Of a DNA stretch of 8,103 bases, positions 7,255 to 8,103 are shown piece after piece. The stretch's first letter is position 1, and the number at the start of each line of letters is the position of its first letter. The notes under the pieces were generated by a model. That model ran no database searches, was not told the origin of the DNA, and worked only from the letters and a program-made list of their open reading frames with translations. Source of the DNA: Pseudomonadota bacterium (GTDB taxonomy: Bacteria; Myxococcota; Myxococcia; Myxococcales; Vulgatibacteraceae). Location of the stretch: contig JAEZJH010000260.1 of assembly GCA_023436385.1 (NCBI GenBank), positions 1 to 8,103 on the forward strand, written 5' to 3'. The position numbers and the translations under genes were made by a program.

Positions 7255-7544
7255 CGTCGTTCCCTCCTCAGGGATGCCGGCAGGCTTACCATTCGGGCGC
7301 CGGTGCCGCAATGTTTCACGACAGCGGAGCGGCCGATCCGCACCGCTTCGGTTCGGCATGGAACCCTTCTCCGGGACCCCGCGACCGCTGTCGCCCGGGG
7401 AATACGGAGCCCGGGTCGGCGCATTCAAGCAACCGCCGTGCCGCATCCGGGTGTCCCCGCGGGCTCCAGGGAAGTGCCTGTCAATCCGCGCTCTTGGCGA
7501 ATCGGCGGAAAGGACCAGCCTCCGCGACCCACCCCGCAAACAAG
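7255..7544. other. Upstream region of the lipoprotein gene
   Basis: No gene is supported here; open frames on both strands lack ribosome binding sites and recognisable domains. Two overlapping minus-strand promoter guesses exist. One is TTGCGG (7306-7311), 17 nt, TAAGCC (7283-7288). The other is an ECF-like TGAAAC (7313-7318), 17 nt to CGAAT (7291-7295). Neither is strong. The T-rich tail of the neighbouring terminator lies at 7537-7544. Confidence 0.3.
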
Positions 7545-7576
7545 CGCGGCCCCTGACATCGAAGTCAGGGGCCGCG
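7537..7576 (-). terminator. Terminator of the AgmX/PglI-type gene
   Basis: CGCGGCCCCTGAC (minus strand, 7564-7576) pairs perfectly over 13 bp with 7545-7557 around a 6-nt loop. It is followed by CTTGTTTG (7537-7544). It begins 27 nt after the stop codon of the upstream gene. A perfect GC-rich stem with a T-rich tail is a standard intrinsic terminator. Confidence 0.85.
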
Positions 7577-7603
7577 GTGGGTGCAGGTGCGTGTGTGTTG
7601 AAT

Positions 7604-8103
7604 CTAGAACTGGAACGGGAACTCGATCGGCGCCATCGTCGGGCCGCCGTAGGCGGGGAACTTCCAGCCGCGGATCAGGCCGCCGATGCACTTCGCCAGC
7701 GGCGCGTGGTCGGAACCCTTCGGCCGCACGTTCGAGGTGTTCCCCGACGGCTGGATGGTCCAGATCATCACCAGCGTCCCGGACCCTCCGCCGGAGGCCT
7801 TGTAGCTCTCCGCGCACTTCTTGATCGACGCCTTGTGGCTCACCACCACGGCCATCACGTCGCCCTGCCCCAGCTTGTCGGGCTTGGACCGAGCGCTTCC
7901 GGGGGCCTCCGGGATGTAGACGTCACCGCGCCCGGCGGTCGAACCCTGCCGCGCCGCGGAGGCACCGCCGCCGCTTCCGCCGGAAAACTCCTGCTCGAAG
8001 AGATCGTCGATGTCGCTCCGCCGGCCGGAGGGCGCCGGGGCCGGCGTCGACGCCGGGCGCGGCGCGGGCGCCGGCGTGGGACGGGCGGTGCTGGCCACCG
8101 CCT
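7604..8103 (-). CDS. AgmX/PglI C-terminal domain protein (TonB-like), 5' end outside window
   Basis: Only the last 165 residues are present; the frame stays open to the right edge, and the GTG at 8098 is not a credible start. The visible part begins with a Pro/Ala-rich linker (RPTPAPAPRPASTPAPAP), then DIDDLFEQEF, a Gly/Ser-rich stretch, and a folded C-terminal domain of about 90 residues from LGQGDVMAVVVSHKASIKKC to the end. That domain, with KKCAESYKA, a G-T-L-V-M-I-W-T-I strand, PLAKCIGGLI and WKFPAYGG, fits the AgmX/PglI C-terminal (TonB-like) domain common in Myxococcota. Two cysteines about 55 residues apart may pair. AgmX and PglI are linked to adventurous gliding motility in Myxococcus, but the domain occurs in many paralogues, so a motility role is not established. 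The missing N-terminus, often a zinc-ribbon or GYF region or a membrane segment, would decide. Confidence 0.8.
   Translation of the reverse strand, partial: AVASTARPTPAPAPRPASTPAPAPSGRRSDIDDLFEQEFSGGSGGGASAARQGSTAGRGDVYIPEAPGSARSKPDKLGQGDVMAVVVSHKASIKKCAESYKASGGGSGTLVMIWTIQPSGNTSNVRPKGSDHAPLAKCIGGLIRGWKFPAYGGPTMAPIEFPFQF

Noticed and set aside
7242..7556. A 104-codon plus-strand frame upstream of the lipoprotein
   Set aside because: No ribosome binding site, biased composition, and it overlaps a clear terminator and the lipoprotein start antisense.

Overview
This 8.1 kb window is very GC-rich and carries ordinary, vertically inherited-looking chromosomal genes with short intergenic gaps. The gene content points to a myxobacterium or close relative (Myxococcota, former Deltaproteobacteria). 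It includes an AgmX/PglI-type C-terminal domain protein, a Cys-rich lipoprotein with 'DxDC..xxxTC'-like repeats, a long Ffh with a basic tail, a DUF2203 protein, and a protein I believe belongs to the family NCBI calls TIGR04552. The taxonomic call is inference from these families. I see no transposase, integrase, CRISPR array, phage gene or recognisable defence cassette.

Left part (1-1466, minus strand): a two-gene operon. A nucleotidyltransferase-fold protein (588-1466) overlaps by ATGA with a HAD-family phosphatase (from 591, running off the left edge).

Middle-left (1467-2523): mostly non-coding. It holds tRNA-Arg(CCG) on the minus strand, with a recognisable promoter and an unusually long terminator hairpin, and tRNA-Leu(TAA) on the plus strand, followed by a small palindromic repeat.

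Centre (2524-4830): a DUF2203 gene (minus, apparently leaderless) diverges from ffh (plus), the SRP54 GTPase that targets membrane and secreted proteins co-translationally. ffh ends at a GC-rich hairpin.

Right part (4948-8103, minus strand): convergent with ffh is the most interesting gene, a 453-residue protein of unknown function. Read by eye, its middle carries in order the landmarks of a RelA/SpoT-type (p)ppGpp synthetase fold, followed by a CxxC-CxxC zinc ribbon. Upstream lies a Cys-rich lipoprotein with its own terminator, then the 3' end of a TonB-like AgmX/PglI C-terminal domain protein with its own terminator, running off the right edge. Each of these three genes looks like a separate transcription unit.

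The best candidate for something undescribed is the possible RelA/SpoT-like enzyme with a zinc ribbon. It rests on motif register judged from memory and needs a profile or structure comparison.
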